Assembly (NCBI RefSeq): GCF_000276665.1
Contig: NW_004955417.1
Coordinates: forward strand, 18,277,149-18,341,148
DNA: 64,000 bases
From: Chinchilla lanigera
Lineage: Eukaryota > Chordata > Mammalia > Rodentia > Chinchillidae
Reading direction: 5' to 3'
Positions 34,131 to 45,545 of this stretch are shown in pieces (the first letter of the stretch is position 1; every line of letters starts with the position of its first letter). The notes under the pieces are model-generated. The model did not search any database. It was not told the DNA's origin and was given only the letters and a program-made list of their open reading frames with translations. The position numbers and the translations under genes were made by a program.

Positions 34131-35489
34131 AGTTTTTAGGTATTTTTCTTCCTCTTACTTTACATATAATTTTGAACGTAATTTTTACATGTCTACAAAG
34201 CAAGCTTGCTTGGATTTTGGTTAAAATTACAATAAACTTACATAAATCAATTGGAAAATTACTTACATCATTACTATGGTGATTCTCTGGTGATTCCACA
34301 TCGTGATATCATGATATACTATGGTGATTCCAAATCATGAAAATTGTATGCCTTTCTATTTATGTCTTCTTTGGTTAATTTATTCAACATTTTGTCACTT
34401 TCAGGGTGAAGGTCCTATTTATGGTTTTTTTTTGGTTCATTTACACCAAAGCATTTCATTTTCTTTGTAATGAGTATAAATGAGTTTTGTCTTTTTTGTT
34501 TTGCTTTCCACATGTTAAATGAGACTGTGCAGAATTTTATTAATTTTAACATGCTGATCTTGTATCTTGGGTAACTGCTATCAACTTATTACTTCCCCAG
34601 GGATTTTCTTTCTCATTTTATTACAGTGAACACAATTTCTAGCACCATATTGTTTATCAACAGACATATGTGTCTTTCTATTGTTTGTAGGAGCAAGCAT
34701 TCAGTGTTTTGCCAGTAAGTATTCTATATACTGTAGGCTTTTCTTCCTAGACAAGATCTATTAAGTTGACAAGTTCAATTTAGTTTTTTAATAGTTTGGT
34801 TTGTTGGGTTTGTTTAAATGCTTTTTTTAACAATTGATTGAATAATATGTTTTCTTCTTTCTCATACTACACTTAAAATTGATTGACTATCCAATATTTA
34901 ACCAGCCCTACAGTTGTAAAAACAACTCAGTGTTTCATTGTGTATATGCTTTTTATTTAATACTAAACTTGATTAGGCAAACATTTTGATAGTGAGGAGT
35001 AGAAGTTAAGGAACAACATTCCATTTGACTTTTATTTTTTGCTGTTGTTATTGCTGTTATCGTTGTTCATTTTTTTTTTTTTTGTCCTAGCTCATCCAGT
35101 TTTGATATTAGGTTAATAACAATCTCATAAAATGAACTGGTCAATGTTCCTCTTTGTTTTATTATTTGGAAAAATATTGCATAAACCTATTGGGACCTAT
35201 TCTTTAAAATGTTGACAGAGTTTTTTGACAACTCTTGTGGCTCTAGAAATTTCCTATGGGGAACATTTACTGTTGAAAGATAATCTTGCTGAATATGATG
35301 TACACATTTTTCTCAGAACCTCCCAAATGACAATGTATATTTTTCTGGCTGATCCTACTTGTCCTATTTTGAAAACTCAGCTAAAAGTCTGTAGTTTCTT
35401 CTCTGAATATGAATTGGCAAATAATTAGCTATAGTATTTTGCTACATACTACAATAGATGTTTATGTGGTATTATCGTACATTGTCTCC

Positions 35490-35495
35490 ATACAG

Positions 35496-35530
<35 letters not shown>
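35490..35530. repeat. (TA)n microsatellite
   Basis: Alternating TA for about 40 bp, broken once by TACA. Probably length-variable. Confidence 0.9.
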
Positions 35531-35870
35531 GTGTAATATTTAAATCAGGTTGAACATATCTGATTTTTTAAGCATTCATTGTTTCTTTAGGGTGAAGCCA
35601 TTGAAAATTCCTTGCTGTAGTTTTGCTTCCTATGCAAGATATTACTGTGTCTCAGATTAGCTTATTATTATGCAATATTACCCCAGAGCCAGAATGTCTA
35701 CCTCTTATCCAACTATCACCTAGTGCCATTGATCACCCTTCCCTAGCCTCCTCCCTTCCTCTGCCCGGCCCCTGGTCATTACCATTCTACTTGGAAGTTT
35801 CATGAGATGTACTCTGAGATTCCACTTATGCATGACATGAGGCACGATTTTCCTTTCTGAGCACTATTCC
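35531..35870 (-). mobile_element. L1 3' UTR remnant
   Basis: Reverse L1 3' UTR words: TTCATTGTTTCTTTAGGGTG, CTCTTATCCAACTATCACCT, CCTAGCCTCCTCCCTTCC, TGGTCATTACCATTCTACTT, GAGATTCCACTTATGCATG. Confidence 0.65.
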
Positions 35871-36249
35871 TTTTTTAAAATTGCAAACTAGTGAGTTAAG
35901 TACACGAAGCTAATTTTATGATTTTGATATTCAAAATCACACTTAGGTAATTGAAAATTCTATACATCATGAATATTTATATATAATCATGACATCTGAC
36001 ATTTGCAACTATACATTATGAAAATTATTTTTATGTGGGAATTACTCAGAGAGGTCAGAATGAAAATCCTGCTCAATTGAAACACAGATGGTGAGTGGTA
36101 AAAAACTGTAATGAGATTTATCACCATATGGAGTCAACTTAATCACTTAAGAGTGGCTGAAATGCAGATTATTTAAGGAGTTTATGAGGGGGATATCATT
36201 TAAATATACTGTTGCCTGTGTACATGTGTGGTGGGTACACATGTGCATT
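35871..36249. other. No feature recognised
   Basis: AT-rich gap between two reverse L1 3' UTR fragments. Confidence 0.45.
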
Positions 36250-36490
36250 TTTCTTCATAATTCATTTATTTATGAATTTATTTATTCAGGTATAAATCAT
36301 AAATATCATACATAGTTAGGGTGTTATACACTGTTTCCAAATATGTATTATTATAAACTGTTTAAGTCAATTAAAAAATATCTATTCCCTCAAAATTCAT
36401 CATTTCTTTATGGTGATAACATTCAAAATCCTTTCGTTTAACTTTTTGATAGATGCAGTATCTGACTGCTAATAATAGCGAACACATAGT
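36250..36490 (-). mobile_element. L1 3' UTR remnant, second copy
   Basis: TTTATTCAGGTATAAATCAT, CTCAAAATTCATCATTTCTT and GGTGATAACATTCAAAATCC repeat the L1 segment also present at 35531-35640, so this is a separate insertion. Confidence 0.6.
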
Positions 36491-37557
36491 AGCAATTTTT
36501 ACTGTAACGTAGTCTCTATTCATGAACTTTTTCCCATTTCTCCCATTGTCTGGATACTTTTACTGTTAACATAAACTTAAATTAGCTTAAAGGCTGAATT
36601 GGGGTAGAGGTATTGTCTATTATCGTATATGAGATGCACATTCACAGAAGAAGGGAGAATACTACATGTAATTTTATAATAATATCATATATTAAAGAAA
36701 GGGATGTGAGAGTCAACATGCATTCTTACATAATTACTCTTTTTAAAGAAAATAAGCTTCTTTTTGTCGCATGGTTAGAGACCTCATTTCAGAAGAAGAG
36801 TTGATTATCATGTAAACACTAAAAAACTTTAACTTTAAAAATGTTTGAGCACCATCTATTCAAACCACGTATTTTTACTTATCAAAATATTCATCTTCCA
36901 CATCAATTTTAAAATTTACTCCCATGATTCATGTAGCTTTATTTCTCTTGCTATTACAGATCAGATCATTTTAATACAATTATTAATATCTTATTAACAT
37001 CTGAGCTGTAATTATGTATAAGATGTGCATAGCAAATTTTTTTAAATTTCTAGATATATTGAAAAAATGTTTCAGTTAGTTTTCTTTGTTTTTTTTTAGG
37101 CATATAAATATGATAAACAATGTGAAATGTTCCTTTTCCTAGCTAATTTTTTTTCTTCTATCTAAGTAGACTGGAGAATGCATTTCAGGGAAAGAATTTC
37201 AAATTATGCTTGATTTGACAAGGTGACAAAATTTGCAGATATTGTCAATATGTAAAGGAAAACTCTTTGAAATGCACATGTGAGGAGAAAAAGAATATTA
37301 ATAATAATATGAATACATAATTTGGAATAAGTTAGCAAAGAAAGGAAAGAAAAAGAAAAGATAGGATACCACAAAATCAAAGTACTTATTTCATATGGAA
37401 AACTCATTATCTCCTAAGACAGCTCACAAATTTATTCTAATACCATTAAAATTTACAGTGATATATTTTTTAAATGTATAAAATTAGTAAAATCATTATC
37501 TTAATAAATAATTTATTAAGGAGTCAAATATGTTTTTTAAAAAAGAGTAATAAAAAA
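36491..37557. other. No feature recognised
   Basis: About 1 kb of AT-rich DNA. Nothing recognised apart from short homopolymer runs. Confidence 0.45.
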
Positions 37558-37574
37558 AACATGTGCTTTTCTTA

Positions 37575-37669
37575 TTTTTGTTTTGTTTTTTTGCCGGTAC
37601 AGGTAATCGAACTCACCACCTCATACTTGCCAGGCAGGCTCTGTACCACTGAGCTAAATCCCCAGCCCC
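37575..37669 (-). mobile_element. ID SINE
   Basis: GCCGGTACAGGTAATCGAAC, a TGCCAGGCAGGCTCTGTACC segment and CTGAGCTAAATCCCCAGCC. The 17-bp TSD AACATGT.CTTTTCTTA lies at 37558-37574 and 37670-37686 with one or two mismatches. Confidence 0.94.
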
Positions 37670-37686
37670 AACATGTCTTTTTCTTA

Positions 37687-38329
37687 AAATATATTAACAG
37701 ATATAGTGCAGAATCATTTAATCCCAGGGTAGCAAACAAATATTAATAATATAATTATCAGAATTTCCAAAATTCCTATGAAAGTAGTTCATGAGCAAAA
37801 TTGCACCTTGGTATCTAGTGTTGGCCTAGTTACTGAACTGCTTTGGATACATCCTTATCTTAAAGTATAAGCCTTGTCATAATTCTACTGCTGTTTTAGC
37901 TTTTATCACCACCCTTCTGATTTTTATTTTATCACACACTTGCTCTCCGTGTTACAGTTACAGGATACCCAGATACCCTGAGAATACGATGTGGTTTTTA
38001 AGGAGAAGCAAGGGAATGTTGAAACGCTGGGCAAATAAGAATAGGTGAAACTGAAAATTATAGTTTTTGATGTTTCTGTCAAAAAACAGCAAGAAGATTA
38101 TTTTCTTACATATTTAAATATCGTATGTAACACTATCTTGTATTTTCAAATAGTAAAAATTAACTTTTTAAAAGTTATGAGTGACAAAATACAATTGATA
38201 TTGAGAAAAATAAAGAAATATTTAGAATATTATTAACTGACAGAAAAGTGAAAGCATGGTATATTTGTATCTAGAATTTAAAAGTTATATAACAAAAATA
38301 ATGCCTGATCTTTCCAGACAGAGTTGTCT
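37687..38329. other. No feature recognised
   Basis: About 640 bp of AT-rich unassigned DNA. Confidence 0.45.
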
Positions 38330-38735
38330 TTTAGAATTCTGCAAAACTATTGCCTTGGTTACTTTTCCCTTGTTGCGGAGACAAAATACCTGATGCCCAA
38401 AATTAAGGAAGGAAAGGTTGATTTAGCTTACAGTTTGTGGAGGGTTTGGTCCATACTTGGCTGGCTCCAAGACAGAGTGGCACATGGCAGAGAGCACCTG
38501 TTCATGCAGGCAGAAAACAACAAAAGCAACAAAAGCAAAAGGGAGGAGTGGCAGCAAGCAGCCTCTTTCTCTCCGTTATATATGCAAAGTATCCACCCCC
38601 GAGGCAGTTGTAGCTCTCACACCCATAGTTCCAGCGTTAGAGCAGGGATCCATCAAAAACTCTAAAAGCCTGCCTCTTGACTGCATGAGGCTTTGTCGGG
38701 GACATCCAGACACAAACCATAGCAACTATCAGTGA
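38330..38735 (-). mobile_element. MaLR solo LTR
   Basis: Reverse MaLR LTR: GACAAAATACCTGATGCCCA, AAAGGTTGATTTAGCTTACA, AGAGTGGCACATGGCAGAGA, and the closing ACAAACCATAGCAA, the complement of TTGCTATGGTTTGT. Two overlapping ORFs (113 and 92 codons) cross it but are LTR sequence. Confidence 0.65.
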
Positions 38736-39229
38736 GGAAGTTTACACATTCTTAATAGGCAGGCTATATATTAAGAAGAGAGGAATAATTTAAATGTGAA
38801 GTCAGGGCTTTTAGATCTAGTCTTTTGTTCTTTACAATTTAAAAGTAATTTTCCTCATCTTAAACTGTTTTCTAGACAGAGCAATTGATTTTCTATGGCA
38901 GCATCGGTATGCTGATTGAAATCACATTTACAAAGCTCTCGGAGCTATAAATATGTATACTGTTTAAATGCAGGTCTGAAAGTCTCAGAAGTAAGAAGAA
39001 TTTACATGAAATATATTGAGGTGAAACACCATAATTTCATGTCAGAAAAATGAATTGGGCTCTATTTAGCATTAGTTGTATATTTTACTGCTGTGTACTC
39101 AGTTAAAATATATCCTTTCTACTTTTAATCATTCAAGAGTTCCAGGACATAATTAATTATCAGAGCTGAGCTGAAATAACAGCAAAAAGAAAATATACAT
39201 ATAAATAGATTCAAAGCATATTTCTCACA
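38736..39229. other. Single-copy-like sequence, possible conserved non-coding DNA
   Basis: No repeat recognised. Homeodomain-type TAATTAATTA and E-box-like words occur in 38880-39180, and base composition is more balanced than its neighbours. This is suggestive only. Confidence 0.35.
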
Positions 39230-39460
39230 AATAACTCAAATTTGTACTCATCTGTTAGTGGACAGAGAGGCTGCTTCTATAATTTATCTGCTGTGAATTG
39301 TGCTGGTATAAACATGGTGCTCATGTAGCACTATACTGTACTATGATGAATTAGAACTTGCAGGAAGATAACCAAAATTGGAATAGCTGGATCTAATGAA
39401 ATTTCTATGTTTAGTGGTTTGAGCACCCTCATCTTATTTTCATAGTGGTTGTATTAAATG
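39230..39460 (-). mobile_element. L1 ORF2 3' fragment
   Basis: CTGCTGTGAATTGTGCTGGT, AATAGCTGGATCTAATGAAA and TTTTCATAGTGGTTGTATTA are the reverse of the L1 ORF2 C-terminal coding end. Confidence 0.7.
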
Positions 39461-39479
39461 GATGGATTGTAAGGCCATA

Positions 39480-39760
39480 ATGCTGTGAAATAAATCTGAC
39501 ACAAAAAATCATATATGTGGTTTATTGTATATGAGAAACTCAAAATATAAATAAATTAAAGAGCACAATAAAATATAGATGATAGGAAACAGGTGGATTG
39601 TGTGGAGGTGGGAAGGGAAGAGGGAGTCAGAGGAAGAGCGAACAAGGATGAGGGCAAAGAGGAGTCAAAGGATCAGACGGGACATGTATATGGACCAGCT
39701 CCCTAAAAGAATGATAATTATTATATATCACACATAGATGCTAATAATAAAATATAAAAA
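39480..39760 (+). mobile_element. Possible L1 3' UTR with polypurine tract
   Basis: A G/A-rich stretch (GTGGAGGTGGGAAGGGAAGA followed by GAGTCAGAGGAAGAG) resembles the polypurine tract of L1 3' UTRs. Its complement occurs in the reverse fragments at 5725-5790 and 48900-48960. Confidence 0.4.
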
Positions 39761-39982
39761 CACAGTCCTACTTTGATGACAATAAAAATGAAATTATAAT
39801 TCACTAAAAATTAATGTTTCATATAGTATGGGTAATTATAAATTATCATTATTGTTTGAGTAATAAGAATCTCTGATTGCAAATCAGCAGTGGTAACTAT
39901 ATTTTAGTGTTTATATATCTGAATCATTAACTTTTATAATTCTCCAACTATTTTTAATAGTTTGAAATTATAAAATTTATAA

Positions 39983-40028
39983 CTGGCTGGCTAGGCGGGT
40001 GTCCCCTTCCTCCCTCAACACTTTATGT
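39983..40028 (+). other. 46-bp fragment of 7SK RNA sequence, inverted relative to the 7SK pseudogene
   Basis: This segment (CTGGCTGGCTAGGCGGGTGT ... CACTTTATGT) equals the reverse complement of 40760-40805 at 45 of 46 positions, and similarity stops abruptly at both ends. It shares three of the pseudogene's differences from the 7SK sequence I remember, so it was probably copied from that pseudogene and not from the active gene. It has no A tail. It sits in a loop between 12-bp inverted repeats (39966-39977 and 40033-40044). Confidence 0.88.
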
Positions 40029-40635
40029 TGAGAATTTTATAATTCTCAATCTTTTCAGAAAAAGTACTTTCTGAGTATAATTGACTAGCCTAGTGCACCG
40101 AGAATCATTTTACTTGTATATAACACTGGATTTTGCTTTCACTTTTCTTTTAATTTTAGATATTTTTTCATTTTTTAAAGTTGACTTTCCTGGTAGTATT
40201 ATATAAACTAAAGTAAATTTTTTTCTTGAAGTACACTATTGTACTGACATATATTAGTATCCTGAACATCACTTTCTGTGTTTTATCCAATTCTCCTCTA
40301 ATGTTGCTTTAATCCTTTTTACTTTTGTTGTTTTTATTTTGTAGTGTATGTCTTTCTTAGTTCCCTACCTCACCTCAACTTCCCTGTCCTCTCTCGCTGT
40401 CTCTTCTCAATCAAAAGCCTTGAAATGATATTACCATCCTGACGTTTTATTCTTTTCCTATTTTTGGTTGCTTAGTATGTTTCACAATAATTCCCACCAT
40501 TGTACTTTAGTGTTTACTTTCCTTATTGTTTCTTCTTCACATCTTTCTCTAATGTTCTTCATACCTACTCATGTTTTTTGCCTAGAAAGGTTCTTTCTCC
40601 AAAAATATTGATATCTGGTGATCTCCCATTCTTTA
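40029..40635. other. AT/pyrimidine-rich unassigned sequence
   Basis: Contains the small perfect hairpin GAGAATT-TTAT-AATTCTC at 40030-40047 and a pyrimidine-rich block at 40360-40420 that may be old reverse L1 3' UTR. No gene. Confidence 0.45.
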
Positions 40636-40871
40636 AGAGCTTGTTTGGAGGTTCTAGCAGGGGAGCGCAGCTACTCGTAGACCCTGGACCGAGGAACGGT
40701 TCTCCTCTATCGGGGGTTGTCGTCCTCCGCCACCCAGTGCGCAGCTTCAGGAGGGACGCACATAAAGCGTTGAGGGAGGAAGGGGACACCCGCCTAGCCA
40801 GCCAGATCAGCGGAATCAACCATGGCAATCAATGGGGTGGCCAGTGTCGCAGCCAGATCGCCCTCACATCC
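40636..40871 (-). pseudogene. Rn7sk: 7SK RNA retropseudogene, 3'-truncated and tailless
   Basis: Read on the minus strand it starts GGATGTGAGGGCGATCTGGC, the 5' end of 7SK snRNA, and continues through GGCTGGCTAGGCGGGTGTCC and ACGAGTAGCTGCGCTCCCCT to AACCTCCAAACAAGCTCT (about nt 1-228 of 331). 7SK is the Pol III RNA that holds P-TEFb in an inactive RNP. This copy lacks the 3' third and has many substitutions. TSD-like CCATTCTTTA flanks it (40626-40635 and 40878-40887), with no poly-A, matching tailless L1-mediated retropseudogenes. Pol III 7SK promoter elements (PSE, TATA) are not evident upstream, so expression is unlikely. Confidence 0.96.
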
Positions 40872-40888
40872 AATTTTCCATTCTTTAG

Positions 40889-42139
40889 GATTTGAAGAGG
40901 ATTTTTTCTAAGTCCTAGAGTCTAGTAAAATGTTTACAGTTGAGTGTGTTTAATGCGTGTACAAATCACTGGAGCCATTTCTTTCTTAAAGGTAAATATT
41001 GCCAATTCACATGCGTTTGATAAGGTTAAATGAGAGGCCAATATTGCTAGCTTATATGAAGTTGATAAAATAAAATAAAGTAAATATAATGTTCTTTCTT
41101 ATATCTTCAAAAAATAATCAAAATGCTTTACTTGAAGTCTTCCGATATGTACAGGGTTTATGAAAATTGCAGAATACAGAATACTATTGTTCTTTATTTA
41201 CAATTTACTTGTATTTATTTGGACAATCCATTTCACAGTTGATTCATATTTCCCTTGATTCTTCAGTATTGGTCTTACAAGAATGCTGTGATTACCATTT
41301 TAAGATCACAGTCAGGCATGTGCTGGAGTGTTAGGGAGAAACTAACACATATTTTTACAGTCCAGAGTACTCAGAGGCATAGTCTATATCAGAAAGTCCT
41401 CTAGTGGGCACATGAATCAATTTTCTTTAGAAGAAGTTGTGCTGCAGGTTAAAGGAGCAATATCAAATAAAATGACGAGTGGGATCTGGTGTCAGAATGA
41501 TGATAATGAAGTGTGACTCAACTCTTAATATTTTCAAATTATTTTTATTAGGAATAAGAAAATTGAATGAATAAAGAATAATCTAGTAAGACTTTGGTCT
41601 CTTGTTAAAATACAAAGAGAAATATTGAAGCTGACAGGTCATAGTTGAAATGACAACAATCCTCTTGCTTCATAGTTAAGAGTTTGCAAATTCATTATTA
41701 ATAAAGTTACTTAATACTCTAATTCTCGATGCTAGTGTATTCTACCAAAAAAAGGAGACGAAGTTTCAAATAAGTTATAATTTTTCCAGTTACATATTGT
41801 CCACTCTCAATTAATACTAATACATTTTTCTTAGCATATCAATTTAGCCAGCTAAATATTTGTTTAAAAAAGTTTCCATCTTTTAAAATGCAAAAGCAAT
41901 GTGCTCCAATAATTATTTTTCTTGCATTAAATTTGAATAAATACCTTTTTTCAAATGTAATATTATTTTAAGAGCTGTTTCATATTGCAAAGCCATGGGA
42001 GGACATTGGGTTGTAAAATACATTTCATTTTAAATAAATGATTCTGAAGCACAAAAGTAAAATAAACTTATTGATAATTTTCTTCTCACTTTTAATATTC
42101 TGGGGTAGATATAAGAATTTAATCTTCCTTATTTCCTAA
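40889..42139. other. No feature recognised
   Basis: About 1.25 kb of AT-rich unassigned DNA. Confidence 0.45.
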
Positions 42140-42530
42140 AGTTTTATGTTTTAGATCTTGAATGGTCGCCAAAGGCTCATGTGCTTCAGAAGTGGGACTT
42201 TTGGGGGAATTCATTAGGGGATACATTAATAACTGGGTTAAGACATTGATGATTTCACAGCTAAATGAACTACCAGGAGTTGGGGTCGGTTGGAAGAAAC
42301 AAGTCATTGGGAGCAGGACCTGGAAGGAAAGGCAATCTTCCCTGACCTCTCCTTCTGCTCTCTCAGCTGGGACCTGGCTGCCATGGATTGACCACCTGTC
42401 CTTCACCTAGACCCGTGCACCCTACTGTTTCTGCCACTGACTGCATCTGTGAGCTAAGAAGTAACCTGACTTCCTTTATGCTGTGGGTGTTGGGTAGTAT
42501 GTCTCAAGGATGGGAAAGGGGCTGAGATGG
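42140..42530 (+). mobile_element. MaLR LTR
   Basis: GGTCGCCAAAGGCTCATGTG, CAAGTCATTGGGAGCAGGAC, CTTCTGCTCTCTCAGCTGGG, CTGGCTGCCATGGATTGACC and GTGAGCTAAGAAGTAACC follow the MaLR LTR plan from U3 to R. Two opposite ORFs of 82 and 95 codons are LTR-derived. Confidence 0.6.
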
Positions 42531-43519
42531 TTGTACTTTAATCAATATCATTTCAAATTCTTACTGGAAGTCATGATAACAAGAATGATTTGATTATGCT
42601 AAATACTATAAATAAATACTTCTTCCAGAGAATGTTCCAGGCAACCTACCTGAACTCTATCAGTGAACCTGGGTTGCAACTATGTATACTAGGTACACTT
42701 ACTACCTCATTTATTGCAGGTAAAATTACTGAGACCTAGAAAACTTAATTAGTTGAACTCTTAGCTCACAGATGATAATTCCAGACTAGCACCATGCAGC
42801 GTGTTTGTTCAATAAACTTACATTTTCTTTCTGGATAGAAAAATACTGAGATCTACATGTGGGCATTGCCAACAAACCATCGTACTTGCATGGTGGGAGA
42901 ATTGTGAGAGGAGAAGAGTAAACAGATGAAAATCATCAATGACCAGTTGAACAGGGATGACTTAGTAGTGGAAAATAGCATCATACTAAAAACACCTTGG
43001 GCAGAGTTCTTTTTATCCACTGCTAAATGAGGAAATGGCACAGCATCTTTACCAAATATATGCACATCATCCAATGTTTATGTACCTGGTTTTGCTAGAT
43101 TATGTACGTGACTTTGCTAATTAGGAATGGGCTCCCAAAGGGCATTGCATGGTTGACTTGACATATTCATAATAAATCATGTTGTATGTAGGAGCATATG
43201 TACCAAACTGATACTATTTTAGGTTCAAATTTCACCTAAGCTATATAATGAGTATGTACAAAGACAGTAGAACAATAGATAAAAGTACAGTACTGCATGA
43301 GTCTGGAGCAATTTAGGAATTTTTTATGGAGTATAAGAAAGATTAGGAATCATCTTTCCTTTAGGTAAAAGAAGTTAAGGATATATAAAACAATATTGCC
43401 GTCAAAGAGCCCTCTGATCCAACCAAAGGCAAAAGAAAACACATATTAGTGTTTGGAAATTCATTTAAGGCTACATAAAAATAACTACAAAATCTGGACA
43501 GAATTTCATGCAAATATAT
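42531..43519. other. No feature recognised
   Basis: About 1 kb of unassigned DNA. Confidence 0.45.
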
Positions 43520-43830
43520 AATAAAGTGTCTTAGTCACTTTTCTTGCCTCTAGGATACAATACCTAACACCTGTAATGATGGCATGGCAGCAGGACATAG
43601 TAGAGGAAAAGCTGCTCACTTCACAATCAGAAAGCTACGGGAGGAACCACAGAGGGAGAAACAGCCTTCCAGGTCACACCCCCAGTTACCCACCTCTTTC
43701 AGTTAGTTCCTGCCTCCTAATTGGAACTCAGTCAAATAGTCCCCATACTTCAAGTACCTTTCAAAAACTCTACATATGAGTACACAGCCTGTGAGGGGAA
43801 CCTCTACACATAAACCATAACCTGGACCCG
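43520..43830 (-). mobile_element. MaLR 3' LTR of a reverse element
   Basis: GTGTCTTAGTCACTTTTCTT, ATGGCATGGCAGCAGGACAT, AGCTGCTCACTTCACAATCA and ACACATAAACCATAACCTGG match a reverse MaLR LTR. It pairs with 45201-45545. Confidence 0.65.
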
Positions 43831-45200
43831 AAAAGACTCATTCTCATTTCTTTGTGCCAAAATTCATTTTTCCATCTCTGAGAATCTCAACAGTCTTAAC
43901 AATTTCTGCATTGCAAAAAAGTCCATGTCCAAAGTCTACTCTGAGATGTAAGTCCCTCTCAACTGCGATCCCCTGTAAAACCCAAGAAGACATTAAATAT
44001 TGTCACCATCCAATGACACACAATCAAATTTCCCATTACAAAAGGGAAGACTGTAGATAGAAATGAATGGGACCAAAGAAAAACTAAACCCCAGCATAGA
44101 CAACATTAAATCCTGTACTTGCAGGTCCAACCACCAGGGAGAGTTGTGGTACTATGCAAACTCCAAATGCTTGGGTGACTCATCCCTACAGCGTCACCTC
44201 CTGCAACCCCTACGCCCTTTCGTTTGAGTTCCTCCACTCATTTTCTGTGGCTTTCCTCAGATATCCTGTGTTCCTGAATTATCCAACTTTCTGGCTTTTC
44301 ACTGTATGTTGAGATGAAATCTTACAGCTTCATCAGGAATCCTTTCAGGGACACATTGCCTGGCTTCCCAGGCATTCTCCTGAAGTTTTGGGGGAAATTT
44401 GCCTGACCCCACAACTCATGCATTCTGCATGCTCATAAAAACAGCACCAAGTGTATGAAATCAAGGATACAGAAACTTCTGAATGTTTGTACAGCTGAGC
44501 TCTGGGAAACTATTTCTTAGATGGTTCCAATGAGATAATTTCCCTAGGCATCTCATCTCAAAGGAAAAACTTTTAACTTTTTCAAGGTTAAGTGTACAAA
44601 GGATAGAGTCTTGCTGGATCCTCAGCAAATCTGAAGAAATATTTTCTCCTATCCTAAAGTAAAGTAATTCGCTTCTTTTCATTGTTACAGAAATGAAGCT
44701 CTCTTCTGCTCAAAATTCACAGGCATTTCGTTTCTGAAATGAGAAACTTTTAAGATGGGCTTATTGCTCCCGATCTTCAATATAAACATAGCTCAAACCC
44801 TTCAACAGTACTCATTTCAGAGCCTCAGCATTGTACTATCTTAAAATTTCCTTTGATAAATTAACTAGTTCCCTATCTTTGATCTGTCTCTTGTAAAGTC
44901 TCAGGACAGGAGGAAAACATGGACAAATTTTCTGCCAAAATATAACTCACATTTCCTGGAGTCCAACTTCCTATAAAGTTTTGTTCTCAGAGGAAACATC
45001 TTGTGCTAACTCTCTACTATCTGCCTTTTTGTCAGCATTCTGCTATTTTGAGCTCCAACCAGAATCTCCCTTCAAGTTTGTCTTACTGTAGTCTAAGACT
45101 GCTTCTCCAGCTAGCATCTCCAAAACTTTTCAAGCTTAGTTCCAAAGGCTCCCGAACCAAATGGTCAGGTAGCATCATAACAACACTCCTATTTCCTGGC
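43831..45200 (-). mobile_element. MaLR internal region
   Basis: Reverse MaLR internal words: AAAAGTCCATGTCCAAAGTC, GCGATCCCCTGTAAAACCC, AAATTTCCCATTACAAAAGG and GACAACATTAAATCCTGTAC. About 1.4 kb, a normal size for MaLR internals. No intact ORF. Confidence 0.65.
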
Positions 45201-45545
45201 ATCAAAATCTGCCTTAATCATTTTCCAATCACTGAGATGCAATAGCCAGCATCCACAACTTGAGGGAGGAGAGGTTTATTTTGGCTCATGTTTTATCAGT
45301 TTCCATTCTTGCATGGTCCATGACATTGTGCAAGGGCCTGTGAGGAGAAAAGCTGCTCATCGCACAGAGGACAGGAAGCAGTGAGAGTAAAGGAGAAAGG
45401 TGAGGACGGAGGTATGACCTTGTAGGTCCAAGTCCGTTATTTACCTTCTCTGGATGCCACCTATGAGGAAGTCAGCTATATCACCTGTCTATGAACACAC
45501 AAAGATGTACGGGTACATCTAGGTAGAAACCGTAACCTAGGGTAA
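45201..45545 (-). mobile_element. MaLR 5' LTR of a reverse element
   Basis: GAGAGGTTTATTTTGGCTCA, TGTGAGGAGAAAAGCTGCTC, ATGACCTTGTAGGTCCAAGT and GGTAGAAACCGTAACCTAGG fit the same LTR type as 43520-43830. With the internal region this forms a reverse LTR-internal-LTR element of about 2.0 kb. Confidence 0.65.

Larger units (their letters stand above)
32690..35420 (-). mobile_element. Long degenerate L1 ORF2, with nested ID-like and B1 SINEs
   Basis: Reverse L1 ORF2 from its 3' end inward: GGTTATTGTGAATAATGCCC, CAAACTGGCTGTACCATTTT, TTTGCATTTCTCTAATGATT, then TATGTATTCTAGGTACAAGT and TTTCATTGGTCTATGTGTTT. Reverse transcriptase-side words such as CTCATAAAATGAACTGGTCA lie near 35130. It is interrupted by an ID-like SINE (33284) and a B1 (34024). 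Many stops. At 2.7 kb it is the longest L1 tract here. Confidence 0.75.

Noticed and set aside
38324..38735. Overlapping ORFs of 113 and 92 codons
   Set aside because: Contained in a reverse MaLR LTR.
40500..40895. ORFs of 131 and 87 codons
   Set aside because: They run through the 7SK pseudogene, which is GC-richer and so stop-poor. 7SK is non-coding.
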